Below are positions 25,260 to 35,824 of a stretch of 64,000 nt of DNA, piece after piece. Under the pieces are notes generated by a model that did not search any database, was not told the DNA's origin, and saw only the letters and a program-made list of their open reading frames with translations. Position numbers and translations under genes: made by a program. The first letter of the stretch is position 1; each line of letters begins with the position of its first letter. Origin of the DNA: Halomonas binhaiensis (GTDB lineage: Bacteria > Pseudomonadota > Gammaproteobacteria > Pseudomonadales > Halomonadaceae); NCBI RefSeq assembly GCF_008329985.2, contig NZ_CP038437.2, forward strand, positions 4,030,001 through 4,094,000. The letters run 5' to 3'.

Positions 25260-26006
25260 CTATACAGAGCCCTGGTTAACGCGCTGAGACACTTGTTCAG
25301 CACTCTCTACCCGCTCGGAATAACGGTCGGTCAGGTACTCGCTGCGCCCCCGAGTCAGCAAGGTAAACTTCACCAGCTCTTCGCATACATCCACGATACG
25401 CAGATAGAGAGGCGAAGACTTCATGCGACCGTCGTCATCGAACTCGGTGAAAGCCTTGGGTACCGAAGACTGATTGGGGATCGTCAGCATGCGCATCCAG
25501 CGCCCCAGAATGCGCATTTGATTGACCGCATTGAAACTCTGGCTTCCGCCACATACCTGCATCAATGCCAAGGTCTTGCCCTGGGTCGGACGTATTCCAC
25601 CAAGAGACAGAGGAATCCAGTCTATCTGGGCTTTCATGATGGCCGTCATCGCCCCATGCCGTTCCGGGCTGACCCACACCATGCCCTCTGACCATGCGGC
25701 AAGATCGCGCAGCTCTTGAATTTTTGGGTGATCGGCGCCAGTGGCATCGGGCAAGGGAAGGTCCCTTGGGTCGAAGGTCCGTACTTCGCAGCCAAACCAG
25801 CGCAGCAAACGCCCCGCTTCCTCCGCGACCAACCGGGAGTATGAACGTTCGCGCAAGGAACCATACAGCACCAGAATTCGCGGAGCGTGCTGCGCCTCCC
25901 CCGGGGCGACCAACATGCCTTCGTCGATGGGACGAAGCTGCTCCGGGTCTATATTGGGAAGGTCATGATTGGGAAGGTCATGCGGCGTTATCGTTGTCAG
26001 TGTCAT
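25260..26006 (-). CDS. arsH: Arsenical resistance protein ArsH (NADPH-dependent FMN reductase)
   Basis: 248-residue flavodoxin-like enzyme; ArsH proteins oxidise trivalent organoarsenicals. Key blocks are [20 protein letters not shown] (FMN phosphate loop), [20 protein letters not shown] and [20 protein letters not shown]. The ATG at 26006 overlaps the arsC stop (ATGA), so translation is coupled; the longer frame overlaps arsC and is not used. Residues about 9-18 are [10 protein letters not shown], a direct in-frame duplication of a 15-bp unit. Confidence 0.93.
   Translation of the reverse strand: MTLTTITPHDLPNHDLPNIDPEQLRPIDEGMLVAPGEAQHAPRILVLYGSLRERSYSRLVAEEAGRLLRWFGCEVRTFDPRDLPLPDATGADHPKIQELRDLAAWSEGMVWVSPERHGAMTAIMKAQIDWIPLSLGGIRPTQGKTLALMQVCGGSQSFNAVNQMRILGRWMRMLTIPNQSSVPKAFTEFDDDGRMKSSPLYLRIVDVCEELVKFTLLTRGRSEYLTDRYSERVESAEQVSQRVNQGSV
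25953..25982. repeat. 15-bp perfect tandem duplication inside arsH
   Basis: ATTGGGAAGGTCATG at 25953-25967 and again at 25968-25982. It adds five residues (HDLPN) to the disordered ArsH N-terminus without breaking the frame. Confidence 0.9.
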
Positions 26007-26416
26007 TGCCCGGCTCCAGCACGCTGCACCACTTCCCCATCTTCCTTCACGAAGCGCTCGACAGGGTTTTCCAGCAGGTCCAGTACTGTCTCCGAGGGGC
26101 GGCATAGCCTGGCCCCTTTCGCTGTCACGACAATGGGGCGATTGATCAGGATCGGGTGCTCCATCATGGCATCAATCAGTTGCTCATCGCTCAGCCCAGG
26201 GTTATCCAGCTTCAGTTCGTCATATGGCGTGCCCTTGCGACGCAGCAAGTCCCGAGGAGCGATTTCCATCATCGACAGGAGCTCCACGAGACGCGCTCGA
26301 CTCGGAGGGGTCTGGAGATACTCGATCACCTCCGGGACTTCACCGGAAGCCTTGAGCATTGCCAAGGTATTGCGCGAGGTACCGCAGTTCGGGTTGTGAT
26401 AGATCTGGGGATTCAT
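26003..26416 (-). CDS. arsC: Arsenate reductase, glutaredoxin-dependent ArsC
   Basis: 137-residue ArsC of the E. coli plasmid R773 type. The catalytic Cys is in [15 protein letters not shown] (residue 11), and the family arginines include [16 protein letters not shown]. It reduces arsenate to arsenite for export by Acr3, with glutathione and glutaredoxin. It starts 7 bp after arsR. Confidence 0.94.
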   Translation of the reverse strand: MNPQIYHNPNCGTSRNTLAMLKASGEVPEVIEYLQTPPSRARLVELLSMMEIAPRDLLRRKGTPYDELKLDNPGLSDEQLIDAMMEHPILINRPIVVTAKGARLCRPSETVLDLLENPVERFVKEDGEVVQRAGAGQ

Positions 26417-26423
26417 AACCGCC

Positions 26424-26774
26424 TCATCTAGTCTCTTGGTCCGGAATGCAATCGCTCAATGACATGCCTAGAGGACCGCACACTTCTGGGTGGCCCCCAC
26501 AGCAATCACGTACTAGAAAGCGGATCGCTTCCTGCATATGCTTCAGGTTGGCCCTGTAGATGATCGACCGACCTTGGCGCTGCGACGCTGCCAACCCTGC
26601 GCGTGTCAGCACCGCCAGGTGCGCTGACATGGTGGCGTGGGGCACAGACAGTTGCCGTGCTATTTCCCCGGCCGGAAGCCCTTCAGGTTCGTGCCGCACC
26701 AACAGGCGAAAAGCCTCCAGTCGCGTTTCCTGAGCCAGGGCGGAAAAGCTTTCGATGACGTTTGAAATTTCCAT
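26424..26774 (-). CDS. arsR: ArsR-family metalloregulatory repressor
   Basis: 116-residue winged-helix repressor with LSVPHATMSAHLAVLTRAGL as the recognition region. Its C-terminal cysteines (DCCGGHPEVCG and SLSDC) probably bind arsenite; the classical ELCVCDL site near helix 4 is not seen, so this is a C-terminal-site type of ArsR. The start at 26774 lies inside a long palindrome. The frame is open upstream to 26897, but that segment has no family similarity. Confidence 0.9.
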   Translation of the reverse strand: MEISNVIESFSALAQETRLEAFRLLVRHEPEGLPAGEIARQLSVPHATMSAHLAVLTRAGLAASQRQGRSIIYRANLKHMQEAIRFLVRDCCGGHPEVCGPLGMSLSDCIPDQETR

Positions 26775-26794
26775 ATTTCCAAAAATATGGAAAT
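26767..26794. promoter_or_regulatory. ArsR operator overlapping the arsR start
   Basis: ATTTCCATATTT and AAATATGGAAAT form perfect 12-bp arms around a CCAA spacer. The arsR ATG lies in one arm. The strength and position make autoregulation by ArsR very likely. Confidence 0.8.
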
Positions 26795-26899
26795 ATTGAT
26801 TCAACGTCAAGCATCCAATGACTTCGTCATTCCCTGTTTGGAGGGTTATCCGTGAAGGCTCGCCATGCGCACGGGAATGGACGAGAAGATCAAACACTA

Positions 26900-26945
26900 A
26901 TTTAGGTCAAGTACTGACCACTTAGGTCAAACACTGACTAACTAA
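26900..26945. repeat. 20-bp tandem repeat upstream of arsR
   Basis: ATTTAGGTCAAGTACTGACC (26900-26919) and ACTTAGGTCAAACACTGACT (26920-26939), with a partial third copy. It lies in the 225-bp gap between arsR and tRNA-Leu. Confidence 0.75.
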
Positions 26946-26955
26946 AGCAGAGGGG

Positions 26956-26989
26956 TAAAAAAACAAAAACAGCCGCTCGTAAGCGACTG
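26956..26989 (-). terminator. Terminator of tRNA-Leu
   Basis: CAGCCGCT (26970-26977) and AGCGACTG (26982-26989) pair over a CGTA loop. On the minus strand the stem is followed by a long T-rich run (26956-26969). A shorter T run follows on the plus strand as well. Confidence 0.85.
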
Positions 26990-26998
26990 TTTTTAATG

Positions 26999-27085
26999 TG
27001 GTACCGGTGGTCAGACTCGAACTGACAAGGGCTTGCACCCGGCGGATTTTGAATCCGCTGCGTCTACCAATTCCGCCACACCGGC
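26999..27085 (-). tRNA. tRNA-Leu, anticodon CAA
   Basis: On the minus strand the gene starts GCCGGTGTGGCGGAATTGG, has an anticodon arm GCGGA-TTCAAAA-TCCGC (anticodon CAA, reading UUG), a long variable arm (CGGGTGCAAGCCCUUG type) and a T arm with GTTCGAGTC, and ends CACCGGT-A-CCA. Its 87 bases with a class II variable loop fit tRNA-Leu. CCA is encoded. The first and last acceptor bases form a G-U pair. Confidence 0.95.
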
Positions 27086-27096
27086 AATGGGCGATG

Positions 27097-27124
27097 ATTA
27101 TACTCAGGACTCATTCCAGGTCAA
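27097..27124 (-). promoter_or_regulatory. Sigma-70 promoter of tRNA-Leu
   Basis: On the minus strand, TTGACC (27119-27124) and TATAAT (27097-27102) are separated by 16 bases. The -10 box lies 11 bases before the mature tRNA 5' end. Confidence 0.8.
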
Positions 27125-27278
27125 TGGATTTGCTGAGGTTTTATGACATTCACCGATCTCTTGTTAAGCCTGCTAAGATGCCGCGCAAGCTGGAACATTC
27201 CCGTAGCAAGGAAAATTCCCATAACAAGTAGCTACCAGCTCGATCTACCTATCGATGCCCCCTGCCCAGGAGACCGCC

Positions 27279-28742
27279 ATGGCAGCTTCTCGTAATCACG
27301 CTGTACCCAGCTCATCCGTGGCCAGCCGTATTGGCTTGGTGCTTGGTCCGCTGTTTCTTCTCATCACCCTGCTACTTCCAGCCCCCACGGGCATGGCGCC
27401 AGCCGCCTGGCACTGTGTGGGCATGGCATTGCTGATGGCTTGCTGGTGGTCCACTGAGGCGATTCCCATTCCCGTCACCTCTTTGTTACCCATCGTGCTG
27501 GCACCTGCCCTCGGCATTTCCGATATCAAGACAGCCTCGGCGGCCTTTGCCAACCCGATCATCTATCTGTTTCTCGGTGGCTTCCTGCTCGGCATCGCCA
27601 TGCAGACCTGGAGCCTGCACCGACGTATTGCCCTGCATGTGCTGCAGGCTGTAGGAAGTCAGCCACGCCGTCAGGTGGCCGGCTTCATGATCGCCACTGG
27701 CTTTCTGAGCATGTGGGTGTCCAACACGGCAACCGCCATCATGATGCTGCCCATCGGCATCTCCGTACTGAGCCTGATGGAGCGCTCCGATCCGGCTGAG
27801 CTCCGCCGTTTTGCCACTGCCTTGCTGCTGGGTATCGCCTACTCGGCCAGCATCGGCGGCGTAGCCACGTTGATTGGCACCCCGCCCAATGCTTTGCTGG
27901 CTGGTTACCTGGCCCAGGAGCAGGGTATCGACCTTGGCTTCGCCCAGTGGATGCTGGTGGGCCTGCCAATTGCCGTGGTGATGATGGTGACGGCCTGGTG
28001 GTGGCTGACTCGTCGCGACTTCCAATTAGTGATTGGAGATGATGAAGGCGGAAACATGCATGACATGATTTCCAGGCAGCTCCACGACATGGGACCGATG
28101 AGCAGCGCCGAACGCCGTGTGGCCATGCTGTTTCTTGCCGCCGCAGCGGCCTGGATCGCGCGACCGTTGCTCAACAGCACAGGTTTGTCCTGGCTATCAG
28201 ATACTTCCATCGCCATCGTGGCCGGCATGGCCCTGTTCCTGATTCCCAGCGGTCGTAACAAGGGCGAGAAGCTGATGGTATGGGAAGATGCCGTCAAACT
28301 GCCCTGGGGCATTCTGCTGCTGTTTGGGGGTGGCCTGGCACTGGCAAGCGCCATCAGCAGTTCAGGACTGGCAGAGTGGATCGCCAATCAACTATCGATG
28401 CTGGGCGCCTTGCCGTTGCTAGCCGTCATCACTGGTGTGGTGCTGGTAATCATCTTCCTCACCGAGGTAACGTCCAATACCGCGACAGCGGCTGCTTTCC
28501 TGCCACTGCTCGGCGCATTGGCCCTGTCACTGGATATTCCGATCATGCTGATCACGGTGCCTGCCGCCATAGCTGCCAGCTGTGCCTTCATGATGCCCGT
28601 GGCCACGCCCCCCAACGCCATCGTGTTTGCCACTGGGCACATGAAGATTCAGCCCATGATCCGCGCCGGCTTCGCACTCAACCTGCTGAGCACAGTGATC
28701 GTCACCTTGATGGCCTATGCATTGATTACCTTGTTGTGGTGA
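27279..28742 (+). CDS. DASS/SLC13-family anion:sodium symporter
   Basis: 487-residue inner-membrane transporter with about twelve hydrophobic segments and the two Ser-Asn-Thr substrate motifs (MWVSNTATAIMM at about residue 150 and TEVTSNTATAAAFLPL at about 405). It also has the paired TPPN signatures (LIGTPPNALLAG, VATPPNAIVFATGH). Substrates of the family are di- and tricarboxylates or sulfate; a dicarboxylate is likely. The ATG at 27279 has AGGAGA upstream. Single gene; its gap from tRNA-Leu contains only its promoter region. Confidence 0.9.
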   Translation: MAASRNHAVPSSSVASRIGLVLGPLFLLITLLLPAPTGMAPAAWHCVGMALLMACWWSTEAIPIPVTSLLPIVLAPALGISDIKTASAAFANPIIYLFLGGFLLGIAMQTWSLHRRIALHVLQAVGSQPRRQVAGFMIATGFLSMWVSNTATAIMMLPIGISVLSLMERSDPAELRRFATALLLGIAYSASIGGVATLIGTPPNALLAGYLAQEQGIDLGFAQWMLVGLPIAVVMMVTAWWWLTRRDFQLVIGDDEGGNMHDMISRQLHDMGPMSSAERRVAMLFLAAAAAWIARPLLNSTGLSWLSDTSIAIVAGMALFLIPSGRNKGEKLMVWEDAVKLPWGILLLFGGGLALASAISSSGLAEWIANQLSMLGALPLLAVITGVVLVIIFLTEVTSNTATAAAFLPLLGALALSLDIPIMLITVPAAIAASCAFMMPVATPPNAIVFATGHMKIQPMIRAGFALNLLSTVIVTLMAYALITLLW

Positions 28743-28797
28743 ACGCCTGCGGATGAGGGCGCCCTGCATTTTTCCTGCTGAGACGCCATCCCGCGTG

Positions 28798-28822
28798 TTT
28801 CGGGGCCTTCAGGGCCCCGAAA
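28798..28822 (+). terminator. Hairpin downstream of the DASS transporter gene
   Basis: TTTCGGGGCC (28798-28807) and GGCCCCGAAA (28813-28822) form a perfect 10-bp stem, 56 bp after the stop. No T-tract follows, so efficiency is uncertain. Confidence 0.6.
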
Positions 28823-28905
28823 ATCCTGACGCGGCGGTCAGGAAAGGGTATCCTTGTGCGCCGCAACCTTTTCTACCCCATCGTTAAAACGACTTGCGAA
28901 CCTCC

Positions 28906-29943
28906 ATGCAGCGCTCCGATTTTCACTTCGAGCTTCCTGAAGAGCTCATAGCCCGCTATCCGTCCGATGAGCGCAGCGACTGTCGTCTGCTGTGCGTCGA
29001 CGGCGCCAGCGGCCACCTCGACCATCGCCGCTTCCCTGATCTCGTGGATCTTCTCGAAGAAGGCGATCTGCTGGTGTTCAATGACACTCGCGTGATCCCC
29101 GCCCGCCTGCATGGCCACAAGGCCAGTGGAGGCAAGGTCGAGATGCTGCTGGAACGCCCGCTGGATGCCCATCGTGGGCTCGTGCACCTGCGCTCCAGCA
29201 AGTCACCCAAACCTGGCACGGAACTCCATTTCGAAGGCGGCATCCAAGCCGTGGTCGAAGGGCGCCACGACGCGCTGTTTGAACTGCGTTTCCTGGGTGA
29301 TACACCGATGATCACCCTGCTTGAGCGTCACGGCCACATGCCGCTGCCGCCATATATCACTCGCCCGGATGAAGGAAGTGATCGCGAACGCTATCAGACC
29401 GTCTATGCCCGCCGTGATGGTGCCGTCGCAGCTCCCACTGCCGGCTTGCATTTCGATGAAGCCCTGCTGGAACGTCTTGCGGCCAAGGGGATCGAATCCG
29501 CCTTCGTCACCTTGCATGTGGGCGCAGGCACCTTCCAGCCCGTGCGCGTCGACGATATTCGCGAGCACAAGATGCATAGCGAATGGCTTGAGGTCGGCGA
29601 CGAAGCCTGTGCCAAAGTGCGCAAAGCCAGGGCGGCTGGCAAAAAGGTGATCGCCGTAGGCACAACCAGCGTGCGCTGCCTGGAAACTGCCAGTGCCGGC
29701 GGGAATATCACCCCCTACAGTGGCGACACCGATATCTTCATCTATCCGGGCTATCAGTGGCGCTGTGTGGATGCACTGATCACCAACTTCCACCTGCCGG
29801 AATCGACCCTGCTGATGCTGGTGTCGTCCTTCTCCGGCTACGATACCGTGATGACGGCATACAAGGAGGCAGTAGAACAGCGTTATGCCTTCTTCAGTTA
29901 TGGCGATGCGATGTTCCTGACTCCCGCGTCGCCACGTTTTTGA
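28906..29943 (+). CDS. queA: tRNA preQ1(34) S-adenosylmethionine ribosyltransferase-isomerase QueA
   Basis: Adds the epoxycyclopentanediol moiety to preQ1 in tRNA, giving epoxyqueuosine. The 345-residue protein has the family lines [58 protein letters not shown] and [18 protein letters not shown]. The start at 28906 fits the family; a TTG four codons earlier is less likely. First gene of the queA-tgt-yajC-secD-secF block. Confidence 0.97.
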   Translation: MQRSDFHFELPEELIARYPSDERSDCRLLCVDGASGHLDHRRFPDLVDLLEEGDLLVFNDTRVIPARLHGHKASGGKVEMLLERPLDAHRGLVHLRSSKSPKPGTELHFEGGIQAVVEGRHDALFELRFLGDTPMITLLERHGHMPLPPYITRPDEGSDRERYQTVYARRDGAVAAPTAGLHFDEALLERLAAKGIESAFVTLHVGAGTFQPVRVDDIREHKMHSEWLEVGDEACAKVRKARAAGKKVIAVGTTSVRCLETASAGGNITPYSGDTDIFIYPGYQWRCVDALITNFHLPESTLLMLVSSFSGYDTVMTAYKEAVEQRYAFFSYGDAMFLTPASPRF

Positions 29944-30005
29944 CTCCCGTTTCTGGATGCCAGACCAGCCGTTCTTGAGCCCCCGCAGACCCGGGCATGG
30001 AGTAA

Positions 30006-31151
<1,146 letters not shown>

Positions 31152-31217
31152 TCCACGGTCGGCATATGCCGGCCGTATCCATACTTACCCACGAATCCTT
31201 TCAGGAGAGTTTCATAC

Positions 31218-31553
31218 ATGCTGGATTTCTTTATCTCCCCGGCCATGGCAGAAGGTGGCGCAGCTGCTGGTGGTGGCATTGCTCAGATTGTGATGCTGGT
31301 CGGCTTCGTACTGATTTTCTATTTCCTGCTGTGGCGCCCTCAGGCCAAGCGTGCCAAGCAGCACAAGCAGCTGATCGCCAGCCTGTCCAAGGGTGACGAG
31401 ATCGTCATCGGTGGTGGCCTCATGGGTCGCATCACCAAGGTCAGCGAAGATGGTGATTATCTGACCATGGAAATTTCCGAAGGTACTGAAGTTTCCGTTC
31501 AGAAGAGCGCCGTAGCCGCCGTTCTGCCCAAGGGCACCATCAAGTCCATTTAA
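31218..31553 (+). CDS. yajC: Preprotein translocase accessory subunit YajC
   Basis: 111-residue inner-membrane protein with one hydrophobic segment (IAQIVMLVGFVLIFYFLLW, residues about 21-39) and the RPQAKRAKQHKQL basic stretch. A small cytoplasmic domain follows (GDEIVIGGGLMGRITKV). It forms a complex with SecD and SecF next to SecYEG. A GC-rich hairpin (about 31563-31584) separates it from secD. Confidence 0.97.
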   Translation: MLDFFISPAMAEGGAAAGGGIAQIVMLVGFVLIFYFLLWRPQAKRAKQHKQLIASLSKGDEIVIGGGLMGRITKVSEDGDYLTMEISEGTEVSVQKSAVAAVLPKGTIKSI

Positions 31554-31669
31554 TCGGCTGCCTGACCCCGCACACGGTGTGGGGTCTGCCCATGTTGATG
31601 CGGGGCCAGCCCGGCTGCCTCGCGTCGGCCTAGCCGTCTTTTCGTCAGCAAATTGAGGGCAAAGCCCCG

Positions 31670-33520
31670 ATGCTCAATCGTTACCCCCTATGGAAGTACC
31701 TGCTGATCCTGGTAGTGCTTCTTGTCGGCCTGGTCTATTCCCTTCCCAATCTGTTTCCTGCCGACCCTGCCGTTCAGATCAGCAGCGACCGAGGCGAACT
31801 GACCCTCGACGAGTCCCAGCGAATGGGCCTCGAAGATGCCCTTTCTGCTGCCAACATTGAGGTCAAGTCTGTCGAGGAAGAGCCTAACAGTCTCCTCATT
31901 CGCCTCAGGAAGGCCGACCAGCAGATCAATGCCCGAGACCTGATCAGCCAGAGCCTTGGCGAGGATTATGTCGTGGCGCTCAACCAGGCTGAATCCACTC
32001 CCGACTGGCTGTCTTCATTGTCCGCCTCGCCCATGTCCCTTGGTCTCGACCTGCGTGGCGGAGTGCACTTCCTGCTCGAAGTCGACATGGATGCCGCGGT
32101 CAAGCAACGCCTTGAAGTCAACGCCAGCGCCATGCGCGAGAGCCTGCGCAAGGAACGCATTCGCTATCGCAACAGCGAAGTCGATGGCGACACCATTTCC
32201 ATGGACTTCATGGATGCCGAGGATCGTGATACTGCTCGTCAGTTGATCAGCCGCGAGTTCCCCAACTTCCAGTACCTGAATGTCGAACGTGAGCGTGGCG
32301 CTGGGCTGTCCATGACCATCAGCGAAGCCGCGATCAAGGAAATTCAGGATTATGCGATCAACCAGAACCTGACTACGCTGCGCAATCGTGTCAACGAACT
32401 GGGAGTCGCCGAACCGCTGGTCCAGCGCCAGGGCCCTGATCGCATCGTCGTCGAGCTGCCGGGCGTACAGGACACTGCTGCGGCCAAGCGTATCGTGGGC
32501 GCCACCGCCAACCTGGAGTTCCGCCTCGAGGCTCGCCCCGACACTCCAGACAACGAGACCGAGTCCCTGTCCTTCCGCAACGAGCCCAATCGCAGTGCGG
32601 ACCTGATGCGTGATGTCATCATCTCCGGCGACAGTGTTTCCAGCGCCAACCGTGGTTTCGATGAAAATGGCCGCCCTCAGGTCAACATCAACCTGGACGG
32701 TACTGGTGGCACGCTGATGAACCGCGCCACCCGCACCAATATCGGGCGCAACATGGCCGTGGTGTTCATCGAGCACAAGACGCATGATCGTACTGTGATC
32801 AAGGATGGCAAGGAGGTCGTGGAGCGCGAACCGTATACCGAGCGCGGCATCATCAGCCTGGCCACGATTCAGAGCGCCCTGGGCAACAGCTTCCGCATCA
32901 CCGGCCTGGATTCGCCGACCGAAGCGGGCGAGCTGTCCCTGTTGCTGCGTTCCGGCTCACTGGCGGCACCGATCTACTTCGTTCAGGAACGCACCATCGG
33001 CCCGAGCCTGGGTGCCGACAATATTGAGCGTGGTCTGCTTTCCGTTCAGGTCGGCCTGTTGCTCGTCGTGCTGTTCATGCTTATCCGCTACAAGGCCTTC
33101 GGCCTGATTGCCAACGTTGCACTGGCTTTCAACCTGACGCTGCTGGTCGCCGCCATGTCACTGCTCGGGGCCACCCTGACATTGCCCGGCATTGCCGGCA
33201 TCGTCCTTACCTTGGGCATGGCCGTGGACGCCAATGTCTTGATATTCGAGCGGATACGGGAAGAGCTGCGTAGTGGAATGTCGGTCCAGCAGGCCATTCA
33301 TGCAGGCTACGAGAAAGCTTTCACCTCGATTATCGATGCCAACCTGACCACCTTACTGGTCGCCGTGATTCTGTTCTCTATCGGCACAGGGCCGGTCAAG
33401 GGCTTCGCCGTCACCCTATCACTGGGCATTCTGACGTCCATGTTCACTGCCCTTCTGGTGACCCGTGGAATGGTCAATCTGGTCTATGGCGGCCGCCCAC
33501 TGAAGAAGATCTGGATCTAG
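31670..33520 (+). CDS. secD: Protein translocase subunit SecD
   Basis: 616-residue RND-type membrane protein that uses the proton-motive force to help pull proteins out of SecYEG. It has an N-terminal membrane segment, a large periplasmic part, GLDLRGGVHFLLEVD at about residue 126, and a C-terminal six-helix membrane domain with GIVLTLGMAVDANVLIFERI and ILTSMFTALLVTRG. The length and the order yajC-secD-secF are standard. Confidence 0.98.
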   Translation: MLNRYPLWKYLLILVVLLVGLVYSLPNLFPADPAVQISSDRGELTLDESQRMGLEDALSAANIEVKSVEEEPNSLLIRLRKADQQINARDLISQSLGEDYVVALNQAESTPDWLSSLSASPMSLGLDLRGGVHFLLEVDMDAAVKQRLEVNASAMRESLRKERIRYRNSEVDGDTISMDFMDAEDRDTARQLISREFPNFQYLNVERERGAGLSMTISEAAIKEIQDYAINQNLTTLRNRVNELGVAEPLVQRQGPDRIVVELPGVQDTAAAKRIVGATANLEFRLEARPDTPDNETESLSFRNEPNRSADLMRDVIISGDSVSSANRGFDENGRPQVNINLDGTGGTLMNRATRTNIGRNMAVVFIEHKTHDRTVIKDGKEVVEREPYTERGIISLATIQSALGNSFRITGLDSPTEAGELSLLLRSGSLAAPIYFVQERTIGPSLGADNIERGLLSVQVGLLLVVLFMLIRYKAFGLIANVALAFNLTLLVAAMSLLGATLTLPGIAGIVLTLGMAVDANVLIFERIREELRSGMSVQQAIHAGYEKAFTSIIDANLTTLLVAVILFSIGTGPVKGFAVTLSLGILTSMFTALLVTRGMVNLVYGGRPLKKIWI

Positions 33521-33555
33521 TCCATGGCCCATTGTAATCACTACAGGGAGAGGAC

Positions 33556-34479
33556 ATGAAAAACCTCACCAACCTGAATATCGACTTCATGGGCCGTCGC
33601 CGACTGGCTTACGCCTTCTCGGCGCTGACCCTGCTGATCTCGATCATCTCTCTGGCCGTGAATGGCCTGGCACTGGGCTTGGACTTCACTGGCGGTACTC
33701 TGGTGGAAGTGCATTACGCTACAGCTCCGACCCTGGACAGCGTGCGCCAGGCATTGCAGGGCGGTGGTTTTCAGGATGTTTCCGTGCAGACCTTCGGTGC
33801 TGCCAATGAAGTACTGATCCGCCTGCAGCAAGCCTTTGACGCCAGTGTCGGCCAGCAGGTCACCAGTCTGCTGACCCAGGACGGCACCCAGGTAGAGCTG
33901 GTACGTGCCGAGTTCGTTGGTGCCCAGGTCGGCGACCAATTGCGCGACCAGAGCGGCCTTGGCATGTTGCTGGCCATGGGCGGCGTCATTCTCTATGTCG
34001 CCTTCCGCTTCCAGTACAAGTTCGCCCTCGGCGCACTGCTGTCACTGGGTCACGATGTCATTGTCGTGCTCGGCGTCTTCTCGCTGTTCCAGCTCGAGTT
34101 CGACCTTACCGTGCTGGCGGCGGTATTGGCGGTGATCGGCTATTCACTCAACGACACCATCGTGGTCTACGATCGCATCCGTGAAAATATCCGCAAGTCA
34201 CGCATCGATGACATGCCGCAGATTTTCAATGAAGCGATCAACCAGACCCTGGCACGGACCCTTGCCACCTCCGGCACCACCATGCTGGTACTGGTGGCAC
34301 TGTTCCTGCTCGGTGGCGATCTGATCCACAACTTCTCCATTGCCCTGCTGGTCGGTATCGGCCTGGGTACATTCTCTTCCATCTACGTCGCCGCAGCACT
34401 GCTGATTCAGCTCAATCTGCAGCGTAAAGACCTGATTGCGGAGAAGAAGGAAGATCCCGAGGCTGAAGAGCTGCCATAA
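33556..34479 (+). CDS. secF: Protein translocase subunit SecF
   Basis: 307-residue partner of SecD with six membrane segments. The conserved GLDFTGGTLVEV (residues about 37-48) and IGYSLNDTIVVYDRIRENIR are present. It lies 35 bp after secD with GGGAGAGG upstream. The transcript appears to end at the hairpin at 34558-34590, after a 17-bp tandem repeat. Confidence 0.98.
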   Translation: MKNLTNLNIDFMGRRRLAYAFSALTLLISIISLAVNGLALGLDFTGGTLVEVHYATAPTLDSVRQALQGGGFQDVSVQTFGAANEVLIRLQQAFDASVGQQVTSLLTQDGTQVELVRAEFVGAQVGDQLRDQSGLGMLLAMGGVILYVAFRFQYKFALGALLSLGHDVIVVLGVFSLFQLEFDLTVLAAVLAVIGYSLNDTIVVYDRIRENIRKSRIDDMPQIFNEAINQTLARTLATSGTTMLVLVALFLLGGDLIHNFSIALLVGIGLGTFSSIYVAAALLIQLNLQRKDLIAEKKEDPEAEELP

Positions 34480-34488
34480 GCCAGCCGC

Positions 34489-34556
34489 TCAGCTCTGAAT
34501 AGCAATCAGCTCTGGAAAACAGTCAGTTCTGGAAAACAGTCAGTCCTGGAAAATAA
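34489..34556. repeat. Four 17-bp tandem repeats after secF
   Basis: TCAGCTCTGGAAAACAG (34506), TCAGTTCTGGAAAACAG (34523) and TCAGTCCTGGAAAATAA (34540) follow a more decayed first copy at 34489. The array starts right after the secF stop and runs into the terminator. Confidence 0.9.
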
Positions 34557-34557
34557 A

Positions 34558-34590
34558 GAGCCCCGCTACCTACCCGGCAGCGGGGCTCTT
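34558..34590 (+). terminator. Terminator of the queA-secF operon
   Basis: GAGCCCCGCT (34558-34567) and AGCGGGGCTC (34579-34588) form a perfect 10-bp stem, followed by TT and a mixed sequence. Confidence 0.75.
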
Positions 34591-34707
34591 CCGTATTCGG
34601 TGCTGCACACTGGTCGCTCAATATCCCTTGCCTTGAAGCACACAGCTGTCAGATGATAGCGGCGATGCCGCAAGCGGCATCATCCCTTGGTCACCTATAG
34701 AGGCTAC

Positions 34708-35748
34708 ATGTTACTCCTGGCTGCATTTGCCACCATCTCCATCGGCGTATCCTTCCTGTGCTCCGTTCTCGAAGCCGCACTGCTATCATTGACCCCGAGC
34801 TACATTGCCCAGCTCAAGGACAGTAACGAGCGGTTGCATCGGCGCCTTGCAGCTCTCAAGCAGGACATCGACAGACCACTTTCTGCCATACTCACGCTCA
34901 ATACCATTGCTCACACAGGCGGTGCCACCGGCGTCGGGGCCCAGGTAACGGTTGTCTTCGGTGAAGCCTGGCTGGGTATCGCATCAGCCGTGATGACACT
35001 GCTGATCCTGGTACTGTCTGAAATCATTCCCAAGACCATCGGTGCCGCCTACTGGCGCCAACTGTCGCACTGGCTACCAGCCTTTCTGGTACCCATGGTC
35101 TGGATATTGCGGCCTTTCATCTGGTTGTCCGAACTGATTACCCGGCGTATCACGCACAGTGCCAATGACACGGACATGCGCGGGGAGATCAAGGCCTTGG
35201 CAAGCATCGGACTGGATGAGCAGGCGCTGGATCGCGATGAAGCCCGCACTATCATCAATATTCTGAACCTGCATGAAATCAAGGTGAGCAGCGTGATGAC
35301 ACCTCGCACGGTGTGCGCCACGGTTCGTCCCTCCATGACGGTCGCCGAGTTCGACCAGGAACTGTCGCGCTCGCCGTTCACCCGCTTTCCGGTCATGGAT
35401 GGTGGTGAACAGTCGCTGGGCTACGTGCACAAGGCAGACACTTACCATGCCGACGACCAGGCAACCATGAAGGATGTCATGCACGCCGCGCCATCTATCA
35501 GTGCCAACGACAGTGTCGAAGGCATCTTCATCATGATGCAGCGCGAACGGCAACACCTGGCGGTGGTCTACGATGACCTGGGCACCTGGGTCGGTATCGT
35601 CACCATGGAAGACGTCTTTGAAACCATCCTGGGCCAGGATATCGTCGATGAGACGGACAACATCACCAACATGCGCAAGTATGCCAAGCAGCGCTGGACG
35701 CAGCGCAAACAAATGGCTCAGCCTACACAGCAACCGCCTGTCGACTGA
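34708..35748 (+). CDS. CNNM/CorC-type membrane protein with CBS pair
   Basis: 346-residue hemolysin C/CorC-like protein. The DUF21/CNNM membrane domain occupies about residues 1-155 (FLCSVLEAALLSLTPSYIAQ, SEIIPKTIGAAYW). Two CBS motifs follow (KVSSVMTPRTVCATV, then GTWVGIVTMEDVFETILGQD). Relatives are linked to magnesium or cobalt efflux. The terminal transporter-associated HlyC domain of longer paralogues is missing. The start at 34708 has AGAGG upstream. Confidence 0.88.
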   Translation: MLLLAAFATISIGVSFLCSVLEAALLSLTPSYIAQLKDSNERLHRRLAALKQDIDRPLSAILTLNTIAHTGGATGVGAQVTVVFGEAWLGIASAVMTLLILVLSEIIPKTIGAAYWRQLSHWLPAFLVPMVWILRPFIWLSELITRRITHSANDTDMRGEIKALASIGLDEQALDRDEARTIINILNLHEIKVSSVMTPRTVCATVRPSMTVAEFDQELSRSPFTRFPVMDGGEQSLGYVHKADTYHADDQATMKDVMHAAPSISANDSVEGIFIMMQRERQHLAVVYDDLGTWVGIVTMEDVFETILGQDIVDETDNITNMRKYAKQRWTQRKQMAQPTQQPPVD

Positions 35749-35783
35749 TCGAATAGCCAGGGCAATATATAGCCCGAAAATAA

Positions 35784-35818
35784 AAAACCGCCCCGCAGCC
35801 AAGCTGCGGGGCGGTTTT
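35784..35818. terminator. Bidirectional terminator between the CNNM gene and suhB
   Basis: AAAACCGCCCCGCAG and CTGCGGGGCGGTTTT form a perfect 15-bp stem over a CCAAG loop, with A- and T-runs giving T-tracts on both strands. It serves the two converging genes. Confidence 0.92.
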
Positions 35819-35824
35819 CATGTC

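Noticed and set aside
34489..34556. Possible CRISPR-like array (also at 50462, 53408)
   Set aside because: Units of 17 bp follow each other directly with no spacers and are decayed copies of each other; no cas genes. They are tandem duplications.
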